Below are positions 15,095 through 17,684 of a stretch of 17,684 nt of DNA, one piece after another (the stretch's first letter is position 1; every line of letters begins with the position of its first letter). The position numbers and the translations under genes are program-made. Source of the DNA: an uncultured Peptococcaceae bacterium (GTDB lineage Bacteria > Bacillota > Desulfitobacteriia > Desulfitobacteriales > Syntrophobotulaceae); NCBI GenBank assembly GCA_937892995.1, contig CALBJS010000129.1, forward strand, positions 1 through 17,684. The letters run 5' to 3'. Below the pieces are notes generated by a model. The model was given only the letters and a program-made list of their open reading frames with translations, was not told where the DNA came from and made no database searches.

Positions 15095-15979
15095 ATGGCA
15101 GATGTTACGTCATGGAAAGCAAAAACTGGATTTGCCGAAAAATTAAAAGGTGGCGTGATTATGGATGTCACTACACCTGAACAAGCAAAGATTGCTGAAG
15201 AAGCTGGAGCTTGCTCCGTTATGGCTTTAGAAAGAGTTCCTGCTGATATCAGGGCGGCAGGAGGAGTAGCCAGGATGGCTGATCCTACTATAATTAAAAA
15301 AATCATGGAAGTAGTAACCATTCCCGTCATGGCTAAGGTTAGAATTGGTCACTTTGTCGAAGCACAAATTTTAGAGGCATTAGATACTGATTTTATTGAT
15401 GAAAGCGAAGTCCTTACGCCTGCTGATGAGCTTTATCATATCGATAAACATAAATTTAAGGTGCCTTTTGTTTGTGGTGCTCGTAATCTAGGGGAGGCTC
15501 TTCGTAGAATCGGGGAAGGTGCGGCGATGATCAGAACCAAAGGTGAACCGGGAACAGGTAATGTGGTCGAAGCCGTTCGGCATATTCGTACCGTAATGGC
15601 TGAGATTCGTAGACTTACCACCATGCCTAAAGAAGAATTGATGACAGCAGCCAAGGAAATGGCTGCACCATATGATCTGGTTCTTTATGTTGCTGAACAT
15701 GGAAAATTGCCTGTAGTTAATTTTGCTGCAGGAGGAATTGCTACTCCGGCAGATGCTGCTCTTATGATGCAACTTGGTTGTGATGGTATTTTTGTCGGTT
15801 CAGGTATCTTTAAATCAGCCGAACCTGCTAAGAGAGCTCGAGCCATAGTTTTAGCCACCAAGAACTATAATGACCCGGAGATGCTAGCTAAGCTTTCGGA
15901 AGAATTAGGTGAAGCTATGCCCGGTTTAGAAATTTCTTCTATAGCTCCGACAGAAAGGATGCAAGAACGGGGCTGGTAA
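15095..15979 (+). CDS. pdxS: Pyridoxal 5'-phosphate synthase lyase subunit PdxS
   Basis: PdxS makes pyridoxal 5'-phosphate from ribose 5-phosphate, glyceraldehyde 3-phosphate and ammonia, normally supplied by the glutaminase PdxT. The 294-aa TIM barrel is full length, with catalytic Lys81 (MAKVRIGH) and Lys149 (IRTKGEPGTGN), and phosphate-binding loops such as NFAAGGIATP and FVGSGIFKS. ATG at 15095 follows AAGGAGG. The 73-nt gap after gyrA has TATAAT-like boxes near 15036 and 15062 but no matching -35, so a separate promoter is only possible. In many Firmicutes pdxT follows directly; here serS follows after 74 nt, so pdxT is missing from this locus. Confidence 0.98.
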   Translation: MADVTSWKAKTGFAEKLKGGVIMDVTTPEQAKIAEEAGACSVMALERVPADIRAAGGVARMADPTIIKKIMEVVTIPVMAKVRIGHFVEAQILEALDTDFIDESEVLTPADELYHIDKHKFKVPFVCGARNLGEALRRIGEGAAMIRTKGEPGTGNVVEAVRHIRTVMAEIRRLTTMPKEELMTAAKEMAAPYDLVLYVAEHGKLPVVNFAAGGIATPADAALMMQLGCDGIFVGSGIFKSAEPAKRARAIVLATKNYNDPEMLAKLSEELGEAMPGLEISSIAPTERMQERGW

Positions 15980-16053
15980 TAATAAAAAAGAATTTTGTTT
16001 ACTATAACTTTTAAGAAGTGGTCGATTAGGAACAATTATAGGAGGTTCTCAAA

Positions 16054-17319
16054 ATGCTCGATCTTAAATTTGTGCGCAGTAATCCGGATATTGTCAGAGA
16101 GGCTTTAGCTAAACGTCATGAGGATATCGACCTTGATGACTTTCTCAAACATGAAGAAGATAAAAGGAAGATTTTGTTTGAGGTGGAGAATCTAAAAGCT
16201 GAGCGCAATAAAGTTTCAGAGGAAGTTGCCAAACTTAAAATGAGTGGGCAAGACGCTGAGAAACTGATTCTTAAGATGCGAGAGGTTGGTCAAAAGATTA
16301 AAGAGATGGATGAGACCTTAAGTCAGATCGACCAGAAGATGCGAGAGGTACTTTATCTTATTCCTAATATCCCTAATGATTCGGTTCCGGTGGGAAAGGA
16401 CGAAAGCGATAATGTCGAAGTCCGTAAATGGGGAATACCAAAAAAGTATGAATTTGAACCTTTGGCTCATTTCGAATTAGGAGAAAAGCATGATATTTTG
16501 GACTTTGGGCGGGCAGGTAAAGTGACTGGAACAAGGTTCACATTCTATAAAGGCTTAGGGGCAAGATTGGAAAGAGCCCTTATTAATTTCATGCTTGATA
16601 GGCATATTAAAAAAGGTTACACAGAGATTTTTCCGCCATTTATGGTCAATCGTCAATCCATGATTGGCACTGGCCAGCTCCCTAAGTTTGCTGAAGATGC
16701 TTTTAAAGTGGAGAACACTGATTACTTCCTTATCCCTACAGCCGAAGTGCCTGTAACTAACATTTATAGGGATGAAATACTGGAGGCAGACAAGCTTCCC
16801 CTCTATTATTGTGCTTATAGTGCTTGTTTTCGGGCTGAAGCCGGAGCCGCAGGTAGAGATACCAGAGGACTTATTAGACAGCATCAATTTAATAAAGTAG
16901 AGCTAGTTAAATTCTCTCTTCCTGAGAATTCTTATGATGAACTTGAAAAATTGACCGCAGATGCCGAAGCCATACTACAGGAATTAGAACTTCCCTATAG
17001 GACGGTTACTCTTTCCACCGGTGACCTGGGCTTTAGTTCAGCTAAAACTTATGATCTCGAAGTATGGCTTCCAAGCTTTAATACCTACAGAGAAATATCC
17101 TCCTGTAGTAATTTTGAAGATTTCCAAGCTAGAAGAGCGAATATTCGTTTCCGACGGGAACCGAAAAAGAAGCCGGAATTTGTCCATACTTTAAATGGTA
17201 GTGGTCTGGCTATTGGTAGAACTGTTTCAGCCATTCTGGAAAACTATCAAGAAGAAAGTGGGAAAATTAGAATTCCTCAAGCATTGCAACCCTTCATGGG
17301 TGTCGAATATATAGGATGA
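16054..17319 (+). CDS. serS: Seryl-tRNA synthetase (class II)
   Basis: SerRS charges serine onto tRNA-Ser (and tRNA-Sec where present), recognising the long variable arm rather than the anticodon. The 421-aa protein has the N-terminal antiparallel coiled coil (about 27-105) that grips that arm. The class II core contains TAEVPVTNIYRDEI, motif 2 F259-R-A-E-A-G-A-A-G-R-D, and motif 3 N381-G-S-G-L-A-I-G-R389. The ATG has AGGAGG eight bases upstream. It lies 74 nt after pdxS with no terminator seen between them, so the two may share a transcript. The gap is too short to hold a T-box leader, the usual regulator of serS in Bacillus. A tRNA-Ser gene follows. Confidence 0.98.
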   Translation: MLDLKFVRSNPDIVREALAKRHEDIDLDDFLKHEEDKRKILFEVENLKAERNKVSEEVAKLKMSGQDAEKLILKMREVGQKIKEMDETLSQIDQKMREVLYLIPNIPNDSVPVGKDESDNVEVRKWGIPKKYEFEPLAHFELGEKHDILDFGRAGKVTGTRFTFYKGLGARLERALINFMLDRHIKKGYTEIFPPFMVNRQSMIGTGQLPKFAEDAFKVENTDYFLIPTAEVPVTNIYRDEILEADKLPLYYCAYSACFRAEAGAAGRDTRGLIRQHQFNKVELVKFSLPENSYDELEKLTADAEAILQELELPYRTVTLSTGDLGFSSAKTYDLEVWLPSFNTYREISSCSNFEDFQARRANIRFRREPKKKPEFVHTLNGSGLAIGRTVSAILENYQEESGKIRIPQALQPFMGVEYIG

Positions 17320-17349
17320 AAAGCATAATTAAATACTTGCTTTATTTTT
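17320..17349 (+). terminator. Weak terminator-like hairpin after serS
   Basis: AAAGCA (17320-17325) can pair with TGCTTT (17338-17343) across a 12-nt loop, followed by A and five T residues. The stem is short and AT-rich. It starts right after the serS stop, the expected place, but is weak. Confidence 0.35.
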
Positions 17350-17506
17350 ATCAAATACTAAAAAATAAACTTTTGTTTTAAACCTTAGTTGTATTTCTAA
17401 TCTAGATCTAAAAAAACATTTAAATGTATTAAATAACGATAAAACATTGTCGACGCGGAATATTTTAAGACATACATTTAGGATAAAAATGACCTGATAT
17501 TACTTC

Positions 17507-17535
17507 TTGTTTAGAAATTAAGATTATGTTATACT
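17507..17535 (+). promoter_or_regulatory. Promoter of the tRNA-Ser gene
   Basis: TATACT (17530-17535) is preceded directly by TGT, giving an extended -10 element, and lies 17 nt after TTGTTT (17507-17512). The predicted start near 17542 is about ten bases before the tRNA. The rest of the 232-nt serS-tRNA gap is AT-rich with no gene visible. Confidence 0.65.
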
Positions 17536-17552
17536 ATCTATCGTCGTCTTCT

Positions 17553-17641
17553 GGAGGGGTGTCCGAGAGGTTTAAGGAGCCGGTCTTGAAAACCGGTGTC
17601 ATCGCAAGGTGCCGTGGGTTCGAATCCCACCCCCTCCGCCA
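17553..17641 (+). tRNA. tRNA-Ser (anticodon UGA)
   Basis: A complete 89-nt class II tRNA. The acceptor arms GGAGGGG (17553-17559) and CCCCTCC (17631-17637) pair fully, followed by discriminator G and an encoded CCA. The anticodon stem CCGGT/ACCGG encloses the loop CTTGAAA, giving anticodon TGA at 17587-17589, which reads UCA and related serine codons. The long variable arm (about 17595-17612) and the T loop TTCGAAT are typical of tRNA-Ser. Discriminator G and the long arm are what the adjacent SerRS recognises. Confidence 0.98.
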
Positions 17642-17684
17642 TACTAAAGATAGGATTCGAACGGGCGGCAAAGAAAAGCCGACC
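17642..17684. other. Short unassigned GC-richer tail with hairpin potential
   Basis: Right after the tRNA, 17652-17661 is the exact reverse complement of the ten bases at 17618-17627 in the tRNA T arm. It is followed by GGCGGC (17664-17669), which can pair with GCCGACC (17678-17684) if one A is bulged. The stretch is richer in GC than the flanking spacers. It could be the start of a structured RNA or a tRNA-adjacent repeat; the window ends before this can be decided. Confidence 0.35.

Noticed and set aside
17449..17455. TGTCGAC, close to the Spo0A box TGTCGAA
   Set aside because: It is a single one-mismatch 7-mer in an intergenic region without a partner site. This is expected by chance.
1..17684. 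Mobile elements, CRISPR arrays, toxin-antitoxin or defence genes
   Set aside because: None were found. All coding space is taken by conserved origin-region genes with tight spacing, and there are no transposase-like frames, regularly spaced repeats or unexplained large gaps.

Overview
This window is the chromosomal replication origin region of a low-GC, Gram-positive, probably spore-forming Clostridia-type Firmicute. The order rsmG-mnmG-mnmE-jag-yidC-yidD-rnpA-rpmH / oriC / dnaA-dnaN-recF-remB-gyrB-gyrA is the classic Firmicutes origin neighbourhood. The short YidC without a lipobox, the jag gene and the gyrA-pdxS-serS-tRNA-Ser tail suggest the Peptococcaceae/Desulfitobacteriaceae side of the Clostridia (Desulfosporosinus/Desulfitobacterium/Dehalobacter-like). 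That lineage placement is inference; the origin identity is not in doubt.

Left arm (1-5820, all minus strand). A consensus sigma-A promoter at 5882-5911 drives rpmH (44 aa, TTG start), rnpA, yidD (overlapping rnpA by 17 nt), yidC and jag. An attenuator-like hairpin follows rpmH and a strong intrinsic terminator (3647-3673) follows jag. Beyond it lie mnmE, mnmG and the first 94 codons of rsmG, which runs off the left edge. These genes cover ribosomal protein L34, tRNA 5' processing, membrane protein insertion, tRNA wobble-uridine modification and 16S rRNA methylation.

Origin (5821-6289 and 7628-7898). It is bipartite, as in Bacillus subtilis. A DnaA-box cluster upstream of dnaA overlaps the dnaA promoter. 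A second cluster between dnaA and dnaN is followed by a run of CTA triplets (DnaA-trios), which marks the likely unwinding site at about 7763-7810.

Right arm (6290-17684, all plus strand). dnaA, dnaN, recF and remB are followed by gyrB (own consensus promoter) and gyrA, then pdxS, serS and a tRNA-Ser(UGA) with its own promoter. All genes point away from oriC, so transcription runs with replication on both arms. Together they provide initiator, sliding clamp, gap repair, matrix/sporulation regulation, gyrase, vitamin B6 synthesis and serine tRNA charging.

No mobile element, CRISPR array, prophage or defence system is visible. The window is core genome. The main points of interest are details: the DnaA-trio origin, two genes missing from the usual order (the small S4-domain gene between dnaN and recF, and pdxT between pdxS and serS), a His for Tyr change next to the catalytic Cys of MnmG, and an unexplained T-arm-like, hairpin-forming sequence just after the tRNA at the right edge.
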